45,938 bases of DNA, taken from positions 1-45,938 of the forward strand of contig CALWIH010000007.1 of assembly GCA_944380675.1 (NCBI GenBank), given 5' to 3'. Source of the stretch: an uncultured Clostridia bacterium (GTDB lineage Bacteria > Bacillota > Clostridia > Oscillospirales > Acutalibacteraceae). The first letter of the stretch is position 1, and the number at the start of each line of letters is the position of its first letter. Both the position numbers and the translations under genes were made by a program. This document shows positions 17,850 through 26,634 of the stretch, piece after piece. The notes below the pieces were generated by a model. It ran no database searches and was not told where the DNA came from. It saw nothing but the letters and a program-made list of their open reading frames with translations.

Positions 17850-20120
17850 TCAGTGGACCGCCTCCAGATCCACAAAATTCACCGTGACGACCGTTCCGGC
17901 GGGAACCTCCGTGCCCGCCGCGATATCCTGCGTGTCGGAGACGGCGTTGCTCCCCGTCAGAGCCGCGCCGGAGACGCTGATATTCAGCCCGGCCTGCGAG
18001 ATTCTCGCGTTGACCTGCGACAGCGTCAGGCCCGTCAGCTCGGGAACCGTCACCGTCCCGGCGGCGCTCTCCGCGTCGAGGTACAGCACGACGGTGCCGC
18101 CCTTCGGGATGCTCTCGCCCTGCTCCGGGATCTGCGCGACGACCTTGTCACCCTCGCCGTACACCTTGTACGTCAGGCCGGCGTTGCTCACCGTCGTCTG
18201 CGCGGACTCCACCGACTGTCCGACGACGCCGGGCGTGGAGATATCGAGCTTCGCGAGCTCCTCCTCGGTGTACTTCGGCTCGATGCCGAGATACGGCAGA
18301 ATCTCCGCCATCGTCTCCGCGAAGGGCGGGCCGGCGATCGCGCTGCCGAAGACCTCGCCGTTCTGCGGGACGGGCTCGTCGAAGAACACCAGCATGATGA
18401 TTTCCGGATCGTCCGCCGGGGCGTAGCCGCAGTAGGAGGCGATGTACATTTTCTCGCCCTCGCGGCCGGCGGCGTTCCACTCGTCGATCTTCTCGGAGGT
18501 TCCCGTCTTGCCGGCGATGCGGTAGCCGGCGACGTAGCCGTTCTTCGCGGTGCCGGTGGTGGCCGTCTCCTGCAGCATGGCGCTGACGCGCGCGCTCGTC
18601 TCCTCGGAGATGACCTGGCGCTTGACGGTCGTGTCGTTCGTCGAGACAATATTGCCGTCGCTGTCGATGATCTTGCTGACGACGTGCGGCTGCACGAGGT
18701 AGCCGCCGTTCGCGACCGCAGCCGCCGCTGTGATCATCTGGATCGGGGTGACGCGGAAGGTCTGGCCGAAGGAGGACGTCGCAAGCTCCGTCGGGCCGAG
18801 GCCGGCGGCGTCATAGTAGATGCTGTTGCTCTCGCCGGTCAGGTCGATGCCCGTTTTCCGCGTGAGGCCGAACGCCTCAAAATAGCGGAAGAAGGTGTCG
18901 GCGCCGAGAAGCTCGCCGAGCTGCATGAAGACGGGGTTGCACGAGTTGCTCAAACCCTGCGCGAACGTCTCCGTCCCGTGGCCGGCCGTTTTCCAGCAGC
19001 CGATGTTGTAATCCGCGACGCGGTAATACCCGCCGCAGCTGAACGTCGTGTTCTCGTTGACGAGGCCCTCCTCGATGCCCATCGCCGCCGTCACCATCTT
19101 GAAGACGGAGCCGGGATTATAGGTATCGCTGATGCACTTGTTTCTCCACTGCTTTTCCTGCGCGGTGCGGATCGCCTCGGAGCGCTCCTCCTGATGCTCC
19201 TCGTCGTCCGGGATGGCGGCGATGGCGGCGAGATCCGCCTCGTCGGTGATGGTGTACGGATCGTTCGGGTCATAGTCGCCCTTGACCGTCATGGCGAGAA
19301 TCTCGCCTGTGTTCACGTTCATCACGATGCCGCACGCGCGGTTTCTCGCCTGGCAGCTCTCCGCCGCCTCGGCGACGCTCTTTTCGAGGAAATGCTGGAC
19401 AACCTCGTCGATCGTCAGGACGATGCTGTAGCCATCCTGCGCCTCGACGCGCTGCTCGTACTGGTAGGGCATATCGATGCCCCAGGCGTTCTTTGCCGTG
19501 ACGAGCTTGCCCGGCGTGCCGGAAAGATAGCTGTTGTACGACGCCTCGACGCCGGTGACGCCCTGATTCTCGCTGTTCGTAAAGCCGAGAACGCTCGACG
19601 CGAACGCGCCGTACGGGTAATACCGCTTGTAATCCGGCTCGAGCTGGATGGCGTTGCCGAGATTCAGCTCCGTCTTGAGCTCAAGGATCTGATCCTTGAC
19701 GTCCGTCTCGACCTTTGTCGCGGCGACGGCGTAGTACGTCTGCTTCTCCATCAGCGCGCGGATCGTCTCCTGATCCTTGCCGAGGATGGCGGCGAGGCGC
19801 TCGGCGATCACGTCCTGGATGTTCTCGTTGCCCTCCTTGGGTACGAGCTCCTTGCGGATATAGTTCGGATCGAGCACAATTTTCCAGACGTCGGCGCTGG
19901 TGGCCAGCACCTTCATGTTGCAGTCGTAAATCGTCCCGCGCTTGGCGGAGAGGGAGGTATCCTGCGTCTGCTGGTTGACGGCGCGCGTCTGCAGCTCCTC
20001 GCCCTCGAGGATCTGCAGGCGGAACAGGCTGACGACGAGCGTGCCGAAGCCTCCCACAATCAGAACCAGTAAGACGAAGATCGTGCGCCGCCACATCCGG
20101 ACGGTCGTCCCCTTTGCCAT
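17850..20120 (-). CDS. Class B penicillin-binding protein with two PASTA domains (SpoVD/FtsI-like)
   Basis: A 756-aa D,D-transpeptidase that cross-links septal or spore peptidoglycan. A short cytoplasmic tail and one membrane helix (IFVLLVLIVGGFGTLVVSLF) are followed by a PBP dimerisation domain. The transpeptidase domain has the active Ser in PGSVFKMV (about 338), SNS in GLSNSCNPV (about 394) and KTGT in IAGKTGTSEK (about 537). Two PASTA domains fill the C-terminus, starting near TPGVVGQSVESA and VTVPELTGLTLS. The ATG at 20120 is chosen from the family pattern and the GGGAA upstream. It is the only PBP in this cluster, where Bacillus subtilis has pbpB and spoVD side by side, so it may be the main FtsI; the division versus sporulation role is unresolved. 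Confidence 0.93.
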   Translation of the reverse strand: MAKGTTVRMWRRTIFVLLVLIVGGFGTLVVSLFRLQILEGEELQTRAVNQQTQDTSLSAKRGTIYDCNMKVLATSADVWKIVLDPNYIRKELVPKEGNENIQDVIAERLAAILGKDQETIRALMEKQTYYAVAATKVETDVKDQILELKTELNLGNAIQLEPDYKRYYPYGAFASSVLGFTNSENQGVTGVEASYNSYLSGTPGKLVTAKNAWGIDMPYQYEQRVEAQDGYSIVLTIDEVVQHFLEKSVAEAAESCQARNRACGIVMNVNTGEILAMTVKGDYDPNDPYTITDEADLAAIAAIPDDEEHQEERSEAIRTAQEKQWRNKCISDTYNPGSVFKMVTAAMGIEEGLVNENTTFSCGGYYRVADYNIGCWKTAGHGTETFAQGLSNSCNPVFMQLGELLGADTFFRYFEAFGLTRKTGIDLTGESNSIYYDAAGLGPTELATSSFGQTFRVTPIQMITAAAAVANGGYLVQPHVVSKIIDSDGNIVSTNDTTVKRQVISEETSARVSAMLQETATTGTAKNGYVAGYRIAGKTGTSEKIDEWNAAGREGEKMYIASYCGYAPADDPEIIMLVFFDEPVPQNGEVFGSAIAGPPFAETMAEILPYLGIEPKYTEEELAKLDISTPGVVGQSVESAQTTVSNAGLTYKVYGEGDKVVAQIPEQGESIPKGGTVVLYLDAESAAGTVTVPELTGLTLSQVNARISQAGLNISVSGAALTGSNAVSDTQDIAAGTEVPAGTVVTVNFVDLEAVH

Positions 20121-20157
20121 CTGTGCTTCCCTGCCTTTCCGTTCCCGTGTGATGTGA

Positions 20158-20193
20158 AAAATGGAAGTCAAGATTTTCTCTTAACTTCCATTT
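20158..20193 (-). promoter_or_regulatory. Terminator-like hairpin between ftsL and the PBP gene
   Basis: On the minus strand, AAATGGAAGT (20193-20184), a 15-nt loop and ACTTCCATTT (20168-20159), followed by further T residues. The 163-bp gap between ftsL and the PBP gene is AT-rich, unlike the rest of the cluster. The hairpin is weak in GC, so it is more likely a partial attenuator or mRNA-processing site than a full terminator. Confidence 0.45.
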
Positions 20194-20283
20194 CTCATCC
20201 AGTCAAACAATTCTATCTCAACATTTCAATAAAACGGTGTTTTATACTTATTTCACGCCCTGTAAAATTATACCTTCGGGCGC

Positions 20284-20781
20284 TCAGCCGAGAAGCTGTT
20301 CAAACCAGTGCCAAATCTGATCGAGGAAACTCTCCTCTCCGCTGCTGACAAGCACGGTGCTCTCGTCTCCCTGCGCGGAGCTGACGTACTCGACCTGCCC
20401 CTTTTCCGCCTTGCGCATGCCGAGGTTCTGCTCGGCGTACTCCTCGACGGCGTCGATGGAGAGCAGAGCGTCCGACTTCATCTGCAGCTGCGTATACAGG
20501 CTTTCGCTCTCGGAGAGCTTTTCTTCGGTGTCGTTGATGCTGTCGGTCAGCTCCGTCAGCTGCACCTGGCCGTACACCAGGCTGCCGAGCGTGACGAGGA
20601 TGACGGCGATCATGGCGAGCGACGACAGCAAACGCAGCGGATGCAGCCGCGGCTTCGCGTTCTTTTCAATCTGTTCCTGCGGGAGCTGAATGACGTTGTT
20701 CTTCTTCGGCTGCTCGGCCGTCTCCTGCCGTCTGGGCTCGAATCTCGAAAAATCATACGCCGTGTTGTTCTGAACTGCCAT
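20284..20781 (-). CDS. ftsL: FtsL-like cell division protein
   Basis: A 165-aa bitopic protein. It has a cytoplasmic tail of about 50 residues, one membrane helix (LLSSLAMIAVILVTLGSLVYG, residues about 52-72), then a coiled coil (about 75-105) rich in heptad Leu and Glu, such as LTELTDSINDTEEKLSESES. The motif VEEYAEQNLGMRKAEKGQVEYV is the typical end of the FtsL/septum-initiator region. FtsL forms the FtsQLB complex that activates FtsWI. GGAGGG lies 10 bp before the ATG. The position between rsmH and the PBP gene is the classical ftsL slot, which supports the call where sequence conservation is low. Confidence 0.85.
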   Translation of the reverse strand: MAVQNNTAYDFSRFEPRRQETAEQPKKNNVIQLPQEQIEKNAKPRLHPLRLLSSLAMIAVILVTLGSLVYGQVQLTELTDSINDTEEKLSESESLYTQLQMKSDALLSIDAVEEYAEQNLGMRKAEKGQVEYVSSAQGDESTVLVSSGEESFLDQIWHWFEQLLG

Positions 20782-20835
20782 TCTGAAAGTTCCCTCCCTG
20801 CGGATAGATGAAAATGGGACGCGCGCAAAGCCTGT

Positions 20836-21783
<948 letters not shown>

Positions 21784-21798
21784 GTGCTGTCCTCCGCG

Positions 21799-22218
21799 TT
21801 ACAGGTCGAGCTCGTCCATCGCCTCGGCGATCGCGTCCTCCGTCAGAGCGGAATTGAACTTCTTCCAGCTCGCGGCGTCCCAAATCTCCGCGCGGCGGGA
21901 AGCGCCGATGAAGGCGACGTCCTTCGTGAGGTTGGCGTACTCGCGCAGATGCTGCGGAAGGAGGATTCTCCCCTGCTTGTCCGGCTCCAGCTCGGCGGCG
22001 CCGGAGAAGAAGAAACGCTGCAGGCCGCGCGCCTTGCTGATCGGCATGGCCATGATCTTTTCCTGCAGCTTGTCCCATTCGGCGGGAGAGAGAACGAAGA
22101 GGCAGCCGTCGAGACCCTTGGTGACATAGAAACGCTCCCCCAGATCCTCTCGGAATCTGGCGGGGACGATCAGGCGGCCCTTGGGGTCGATATTATGCTG
22201 ATACTCGCCAATCAACAT
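21799..22218 (-). CDS. mraZ: Transcriptional regulator / division cluster protein MraZ
   Basis: A 139-aa protein made of two tandem SpoVT/AbrB-like MraZ domains. Both carry the D-x-x-x-R signature: DPKGRLIVPARFRE (residues about 11-24) and EPDKQGRILLPQHLREYA (about 80). MraZ forms ring-shaped oligomers that bind repeats upstream of its own gene and modulate expression of the cluster. It is the first gene of the division operon, with a strong promoter and candidate MraZ boxes upstream. The ribosome site is weak (GAAAAG), as often seen for mraZ. Confidence 0.96.
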   Translation of the reverse strand: MLIGEYQHNIDPKGRLIVPARFREDLGERFYVTKGLDGCLFVLSPAEWDKLQEKIMAMPISKARGLQRFFFSGAAELEPDKQGRILLPQHLREYANLTKDVAFIGASRRAEIWDAASWKKFNSALTEDAIAEAMDELDL

Positions 22219-22252
22219 CGCTTTTCAGTGGGATTCCACACCGGGGAACCCT

Positions 22253-22282
22253 TTTGTGGAACTTTCCCCCACTTTCCTCCAC
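22253..22282 (-). promoter_or_regulatory. Candidate MraZ-box repeats
   Basis: On the minus strand three consecutive 10-bp units run GTGGAGGAAA, GTGGGGGAAA and GTTCCACAAA between the promoter and mraZ. The helical-turn spacing and the TGG(G/A) core match the known mode in which MraZ binds direct repeats upstream of its gene. Confidence 0.6.
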
Positions 22283-22296
22283 GCTTATTGATTATG

Positions 22297-22325
22297 ATTA
22301 TACTCGATTCATTACAAAATTGCAA
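22297..22325 (-). promoter_or_regulatory. Sigma-A promoter of the division cluster
   Basis: On the minus strand, TTGCAA (22325-22320), a 17-bp spacer and TATAAT (22302-22297), about 80 bp upstream of mraZ and just upstream of the candidate MraZ boxes. It is one of the best promoter matches in the window. Confidence 0.85.
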
Positions 22326-22399
22326 CCGAAAGATTTCAATTATGTCAACCTTTTTTCGTGCGATTTCGGGAAAAAAGCGGGAGCCGTCCATATGATGTG

Positions 22400-22449
22400 A
22401 AAATCCCCCGCCCTATGCACCAGATATTGTGTGCAAGGCGGGGGAAATG
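22400..22449 (-). terminator. Intrinsic terminator after the DivIVA-like gene
   Basis: On the minus strand, CCCCCGCC pairs with GGCGGGGG, extended inside by TGCA pairs, and is followed by ATTTTC. It separates the rsmD-coaD-divIVA-like operon from the division cluster promoter. Confidence 0.85.
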
Positions 22450-22488
22450 TGAAAAATTTTCCAAAATATTTTTCAAATGACGGAAGAG

Positions 22489-22965
22489 TCAGTTCTGACC
22501 GGAGCGCAGAGAGGCCTTGATATTCTGCCTCGTCTTGCGCAGCTCGGCAAGATTGGCGGAAAGCCCCTCGTCGGTGCGGCGCATAAGGTCGTCGATGTAG
22601 TCGTTCGACGCCTTGCGCATCTCGCGGAAGCGCGCCTGCGCCTGCGCGAGCATTTCGTTGGCCTTCTGCTGCGCCTGACGCACGACCTCGTCCTGGTTGA
22701 CGAGGGCGCGGGCGCGCTCCTCGGCCACGCGGACGATCGTCTCCGCCTCGCGCTTCGCGTCGCTGATGATCTGGGAGCGATCCGCCACAATCGCCTTGGC
22801 CTGGCGGATCTCCTGCGGCATCGCCTCGCGGATCTCATCGAGGATAGCCTTGACCTCGCCGACGTCGAGCATCGCGCGGCCGCGGCTGAGCGGAAGGTTC
22901 CACGCCTTGTCCACCATATCGGTCAGCTCGTCGAGCAGCTCCTCGACGTTCATATTCTCACTCAT
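22489..22965 (-). CDS. DivIVA-like / ATP synthase subunit-like coiled-coil protein
   Basis: A 158-aa, highly charged, almost entirely helical protein. The N-terminal part (VEELLDELTDMVDKAWNLPL) precedes the conserved stretch GRAMLDVGEVKAILDEIREAMP. A long Ala/Arg/Glu/Gln coiled coil follows, such as ADRSQIISDAKREAETIV. It is often annotated as 'ATPase' in Clostridia because of similarity to stalk subunits, but no nucleotide-binding motif is seen. A cytoskeletal or scaffold role is a guess. The ATG at 22965 follows GGGGGG by 8 bp. It starts 1 bp after coaD ends and is the last gene of rsmD-coaD-divIVA-like. Confidence 0.8.
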   Translation of the reverse strand: MSENMNVEELLDELTDMVDKAWNLPLSRGRAMLDVGEVKAILDEIREAMPQEIRQAKAIVADRSQIISDAKREAETIVRVAEERARALVNQDEVVRQAQQKANEMLAQAQARFREMRKASNDYIDDLMRRTDEGLSANLAELRKTRQNIKASLRSGQN

Positions 22966-22966
22966 G

Positions 22967-23455
22967 TCAGTTTCCCCCCTTGCACAGTCTCTCACGGATA
23001 TCGTCAAGGATGCACGCCGGAACAAACGAGGAGATATCCCCTCCGAAGCTCGCGATATCCTTGACCATGCTGGAGCTGAGGTACATATTCTGCGCCTGCG
23101 TGGTGAGGAACATGGTTTCCAGCTCGCTGTTGAGCTTCTGGTTGATCAGAGCCATCTGAAACTCGTATTCAAAATCGGAGACGGCGCGCAGGCCCTTGAC
23201 GATCGCGCACGCGCCGCGCTTTCTCGCGTAATCGGCGAGGAAGCCCTCGAAGCCGACCACCTCGACGCATTCCATGTCCGCGGTGGCCTTCTGCAGCAGA
23301 CGGACGCGCTCGTCGAGCGTGAAGGCCGTCTTCTTGGCGGGATTGACCATCACCGCGACGATGACCTTATCGAAAATCTTGGAGGCGCGCCGGATAATAT
23401 CCATGTGTCCGAGCGTCACAGGGTCAAAGCTTCCGGGGCAAATGGCTGTTTTCAT
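22967..23455 (-). CDS. coaD: Phosphopantetheine adenylyltransferase
   Basis: A 162-aa enzyme that makes dephospho-CoA from ATP and 4'-phosphopantetheine, the penultimate step of CoA synthesis. The nucleotidyltransferase motif CPGSFDPVTLGHMDII carries the TxGH signature near the N-terminus. KGLRAVSDFEYEFQMA and the final motif YLSSSMVKDIA are also diagnostic. Its ATG overlaps the rsmD stop as ATGA (4 bp), which fixes the start and shows coupling. Length fits the family (about 160 aa). Confidence 0.97.
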   Translation of the reverse strand: MKTAICPGSFDPVTLGHMDIIRRASKIFDKVIVAVMVNPAKKTAFTLDERVRLLQKATADMECVEVVGFEGFLADYARKRGACAIVKGLRAVSDFEYEFQMALINQKLNSELETMFLTTQAQNMYLSSSMVKDIASFGGDISSFVPACILDDIRERLCKGGN

Positions 23456-24012
23456 TCGTCTTCCCGCCCTTCCTCCGCCTGCCGGCGGTACAGCGTTACC
23501 ATGATTTTTCCGTATTTGTGGGAACGGTATTTCGTGAACGCGCCGACGGCGTCGGGGAGCGTTTCGTCGATCGGATGCTCGCACAGAATGGTGCCGCCGG
23601 GGTTCATGAGCTTCTCCACCGCCGGCAGCGCCCGCTGGAGCAGGCCGGTGCGGTACGGCGGATCGAGAAAGGCCAGATCGAACCGCTCCCGGCACGAGGA
23701 GAGGTACGCGACAAAATCGCTGTTGACGAGGCGCGCTCTGTCGCGCAGGCCGGTCGACGTGAGGTTTTTCTCCGCCACGGCGAGCGACGCCTTCGCCGCG
23801 TCGACGAGGACGGCCTTCGCCGCCCCGCGGCTGAGCGCTTCCACGGCCAGCTGGCCGGAGCCGGCAAACAGATCGAGCACGCTTCTGCCTTCTATCTCAA
23901 ACTGGACGGCGCTGAACATGGCTTCCTTGACGCGGTCGGCCGTGGGGCGCACGCTCTCCCCCTCCAGAGTGATGAGGCGGCGTCCTCTCGCGCTTCCTGT
24001 AATGACTCGCAT
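23452..24012 (-). CDS. rsmD: 16S rRNA (guanine-966-N2)-methyltransferase
   Basis: A 186-aa SAM-dependent methyltransferase that modifies G966 of 16S rRNA. It shows the family start MRVITGSARGRRL, then RPTADRVKEAMFSAV, the SAM-binding motif LDLFAGSGQLAVEALSRGA (about 46-64), and the catalytic DPPY in LAFLDPPYRTGLL. GGAGGG lies before the ATG. A good promoter sits in the end of uvrC just upstream, so this gene opens a three-gene operon with coaD, the same pairing as in Bacillus subtilis (ylbH-coaD). Confidence 0.95.
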   Translation of the reverse strand: MRVITGSARGRRLITLEGESVRPTADRVKEAMFSAVQFEIEGRSVLDLFAGSGQLAVEALSRGAAKAVLVDAAKASLAVAEKNLTSTGLRDRARLVNSDFVAYLSSCRERFDLAFLDPPYRTGLLQRALPAVEKLMNPGGTILCEHPIDETLPDAVGAFTKYRSHKYGKIMVTLYRRQAEEGREDE

Positions 24013-24084
24013 TGTAAATCCCTCCGCTCTCCGCAGGCGTATCCCGGGGAGTTCCCCCGCGCCGCGGCGCGATATCGCTGTTCT

Positions 24085-24114
24085 ATTATCCCATCATTCA
24101 CGTTTCTTTGTCAA
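24085..24114 (-). promoter_or_regulatory. Sigma-A promoter of the rsmD-coaD operon
   Basis: On the minus strand, TTGACA (24114-24109), an 18-bp spacer and GATAAT (24090-24085). The -35 lies inside the last codons of uvrC, whose stop is at 24098-24100. Confidence 0.75.
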
Positions 24115-25966
24115 GATCGGTTTTATTTTCCGGGTGATAGTAGTCGAAAACGGCGCGGGCGGCCGGCTTCGTCATGGCCGGGGCCGCCTCCAGCTCCTCG
24201 AGGTCGGCGTTCTGGATGGCCGTCACCGTCCGGAAATGGCGCAGAAGCGCCTTCGCGCGCGTCGGCCCGACGCCGGGGATCTCGAGCAGCGAGGAGCCAA
24301 TCATCGTCTTCCTGCGGCGCTGGCGGTGGTAGCCGATGGCGAAGCGGTGCACCTCCTCCTGAATCGCGCCGACGAGCGTGAACGCCGCGCGGTGCGAATG
24401 GATGGAGATCTCCCCGCCGTCGAGAGCGATGGCGCGGGTGCGGTGCTTGTCGTCCTTCACCATGCCGAAAAGCGGAATGCCGCCGAGCCCCATGGACTCG
24501 AGGACGGGCCGCACGGCGGCGACGTGTCCTCTGCCGCCGTCGAGCAGAATGAGATCCGGCAGCCTGCCGAAGCCCTCGCCCGAATCTTTCCGGCGGAAAT
24601 ATTCCTCAAAGCGGCGGGTGATCACCTCGCGCATGGAGCCGTAATCGTCCTGCCCCTCCACCGTTTTGATGTTGAATTTGCGGTACGCGCTCTTGAGCGG
24701 ACGGCCGTCCTCAAAGACGACCATGCCGGCGACGTTCTCGCCGCCCGCGAGGTTGCTGATGTCGTATGACTCGATGTAGGCCGGGGGCTTATCGAGGCCG
24801 AGAAGGCGGCCGAGCTCGTCGAGCGCGGAGGTCTCGCGGCCCGTGCGGCCCGTCGTCTGAGCGACCTGCTCGGCGGCGTTGCTGCGGCACATCTCGAGCA
24901 GCTCCTTCTGCTCGCCGCGCTGCGGCAGGGAAATCGTCACCTTACGGCCAGCCTTCTCGGAGAGCCAGCGCGCGAGAAGCTCCATGGACGCGGCGGGGCC
25001 GTCGAGGCTGATACGCGGCGGGACGCGGTCACGCATGGAGTAGTAGCGCTCGAGGAACTCGGCGCGGGCGGCCTTCGGGTCTCCGATATCGGAGAGCAGG
25101 AAGCTCTCGCGGTCGCAGAGCCTGCCCTCCTGAAAGCGGAAGACCTCGAAGCACGCGTTCGACGTCCCCTGCGCGAGGGCGATGACGTCCTGCTCCGGGA
25201 CGCGCATGGCGACGACCTTCTGCCGCTCGCGGATCTTCCTGACGGCCTCGAGCCTGTCGCGGATGCGGGCGGCGCGCTCAAATTCGAGCGCCTCGGCGGC
25301 TTCGTTCATCCGCTCGGTGAGCAGGCGGACGCTGTCTCCGCCTCCGCCGCGCAGGAAATCGACGGCCTCCGCGACGATCTCGTTGTACTCCTCGCAGGAG
25401 ATCTCGCCGCGGCACGGCGCGCAGCACTGCTTGATGTAATAGTTCAGGCAGGGGCGCGCCTTTTTGATGTCCTGCGGAAAGCGGCGATTGCACGTCGGAA
25501 GTCGGAAGATCTTGACCGCCTCGTCGACGCTCTCCTTCGTCGCCCAGGAGCTGACGTAGGGGCCGAGGTACGACGCGCCGTCGCCGAGCTTCTGCAGCGC
25601 CTGCGAAATGCGCGGCCACGCCTCGTTCGTGATGCGGATATAATGGTAGCCCTTGTCGTCCTTGAGCAGGATGTTATACTTCGGCGTGTGCTGCTTGATG
25701 AGGCTGCACTCGAGGACGAGCGCCTCAAATTCGCTGTCGGTGACAATATATTCAAAATACTCGACGTTCGAGACCATCTGCCGCACCTTGCGGTCGTGAT
25801 GGCGTTCGCTGCCGAAATACTGGCTCACGCGGTTTTTGAGCGCCTTGGCCTTGCCGATGTAGATGATCTTCCCGCTCTTGTCGTGCATCAGATACACGCC
25901 GGGAAGCAGCGGCAGGCGCATGGCGCGGGCACGCAGCTCTCTGATATGGCGGCGCTGCTCGTCCAT
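24098..25966 (-). CDS. uvrC: Excinuclease ABC subunit C
   Basis: A 622-aa nuclease that makes both incisions in nucleotide excision repair with UvrA and UvrB. The N-terminal GIY-YIG nuclease domain carries LPGVYLMHDKSGKIIYIGKA. The cysteine cluster CNRRFPQDIKKARPCLNYYI and CCAPCRG follow, then the UvrB-interacting UVR helix near LLTERMNEAAEALEFERAAR. The UvrC RNase H-like domain has ESYDISNLAG and LILLDGGRGH, and the C-terminal (HhH)2 region has IPGVGPTRAKALLRHF. AAAGGA precedes the ATG. The HPr gene and its terminator lie upstream. Confidence 0.97.
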   Translation of the reverse strand: MDEQRRHIRELRARAMRLPLLPGVYLMHDKSGKIIYIGKAKALKNRVSQYFGSERHHDRKVRQMVSNVEYFEYIVTDSEFEALVLECSLIKQHTPKYNILLKDDKGYHYIRITNEAWPRISQALQKLGDGASYLGPYVSSWATKESVDEAVKIFRLPTCNRRFPQDIKKARPCLNYYIKQCCAPCRGEISCEEYNEIVAEAVDFLRGGGGDSVRLLTERMNEAAEALEFERAARIRDRLEAVRKIRERQKVVAMRVPEQDVIALAQGTSNACFEVFRFQEGRLCDRESFLLSDIGDPKAARAEFLERYYSMRDRVPPRISLDGPAASMELLARWLSEKAGRKVTISLPQRGEQKELLEMCRSNAAEQVAQTTGRTGRETSALDELGRLLGLDKPPAYIESYDISNLAGGENVAGMVVFEDGRPLKSAYRKFNIKTVEGQDDYGSMREVITRRFEEYFRRKDSGEGFGRLPDLILLDGGRGHVAAVRPVLESMGLGGIPLFGMVKDDKHRTRAIALDGGEISIHSHRAAFTLVGAIQEEVHRFAIGYHRQRRRKTMIGSSLLEIPGVGPTRAKALLRHFRTVTAIQNADLEELEAAPAMTKPAARAVFDYYHPENKTDLDKET

Positions 25967-26002
25967 CGTCCTTTCGCCCCCTTTTCGTCTGACAGATACG
26001 GA

Positions 26003-26060
26003 AAAAAGGCCGTCTCCCCACCGCGCGCGGCCCGCACCGGCGCTCTGAGAGACGGCCTTT
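26003..26060 (-). terminator. Intrinsic terminator after the HPr gene
   Basis: On the minus strand, AAAGGCCGTCTC pairs with GAGACGGCCTTT and is followed by a T-run; the loop between is long and GC-rich. It lies between the HPr gene and uvrC, so uvrC may depend on read-through or its own promoter, which was not found. Confidence 0.85.
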
Positions 26061-26095
26061 AAGCTTTGCAGGGAATCGAAGCCCTGTGCGCCAAA

Positions 26096-26359
26096 TTACT
26101 CGGCGAAGCCGGACTTCACCAGCTCGACCAAGCTGCTGACAGCTTCCTCTTCGTCGGAGCCGTCGGCGATAATACGGATGTTGGTGCCTCCCACGATACC
26201 GAGGGACAGGACGCCGAGAAGGCTCTTCGCGTTCACGCGGCGCTCCTCCTTCTCAACCCAGATGGAGGACTTGAACTCGTTCGCCTTCTGGATGAAGAAG
26301 GTCGCCGGACGGGCATGCAGGCCTACCTGGTTCTGAACCAATACCTCTTTGACACACAT
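26096..26359 (-). CDS. ptsH: HPr family phosphocarrier protein
   Basis: An 87-aa phosphocarrier. The site phosphorylated by enzyme I is in QVGLHARPATFF (His15-type), and the HPr kinase site is the Ser in NAKSLLGVLSLG. The His is present, so this is a canonical HPr and not a Crh protein. GGAG lies 10 bp before the ATG. The gene stands alone between its own promoter and terminator, away from enzyme I; an orphan HPr of this kind is common in Clostridia. Its roles would be sugar phosphotransfer and, through Ser phosphorylation, carbon catabolite control. Confidence 0.93.
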   Translation of the reverse strand: MCVKEVLVQNQVGLHARPATFFIQKANEFKSSIWVEKEERRVNAKSLLGVLSLGIVGGTNIRIIADGSDEEEAVSSLVELVKSGFAE

Positions 26360-26436
26360 TTGAAATCCACTCCTAGCTAATCAAGATTCTTTCCGCACAT
26401 TCGTTGCTGCCGTTTGGTTTTCAGGATTTATCGTTA

Positions 26437-26464
26437 TTATATCACAATTCGGCACATCGTCAAC
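26437..26464 (-). promoter_or_regulatory. Sigma-A promoter of the HPr gene
   Basis: On the minus strand, TTGACG (26464-26459), a 16-bp spacer and TATAAT (26442-26437), about 75 bp upstream of the HPr start. The rest of the 275-bp gap up to trmD (26465-26634) is AT-rich and has no clear terminator for trmD. Confidence 0.8.
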
Positions 26465-26634
26465 CGATTGGGAAAAAGTTTGGCTTAGTCACCGAATCGG
26501 TCGCTCGGAGGAAAGTTTTGCTTTGTGCAAGTTGCAGTAATTGTGGAAAACTTTTATATCGTTTGCTGCGAGGGTAAGACTTTCCTCTGTCAAATTTTAG
26601 GGAATATGCGGAGAAATTCGGGAAAATGCCGCGA

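Noticed and set aside
16662-20072. An open frame of 1136 codons on the plus strand, antisense to ftsW, mraY and the PBP gene
   Set aside because: Long antisense frames are common in GC-rich coding DNA. The translation is rich in Arg, Asp, Ala and His without domain motifs, and the opposite strand holds well-recognised genes.
22219-22488. A small gene in the gap before mraZ
   Set aside because: The gap is accounted for by a promoter, MraZ boxes and a terminator; no frame with a ribosome site was found.
26464-26502. Inverted repeat ACCGATT/AATCGGT downstream of trmD as a terminator
   Set aside because: Arms are short and far apart and no T-run follows on the trmD strand.
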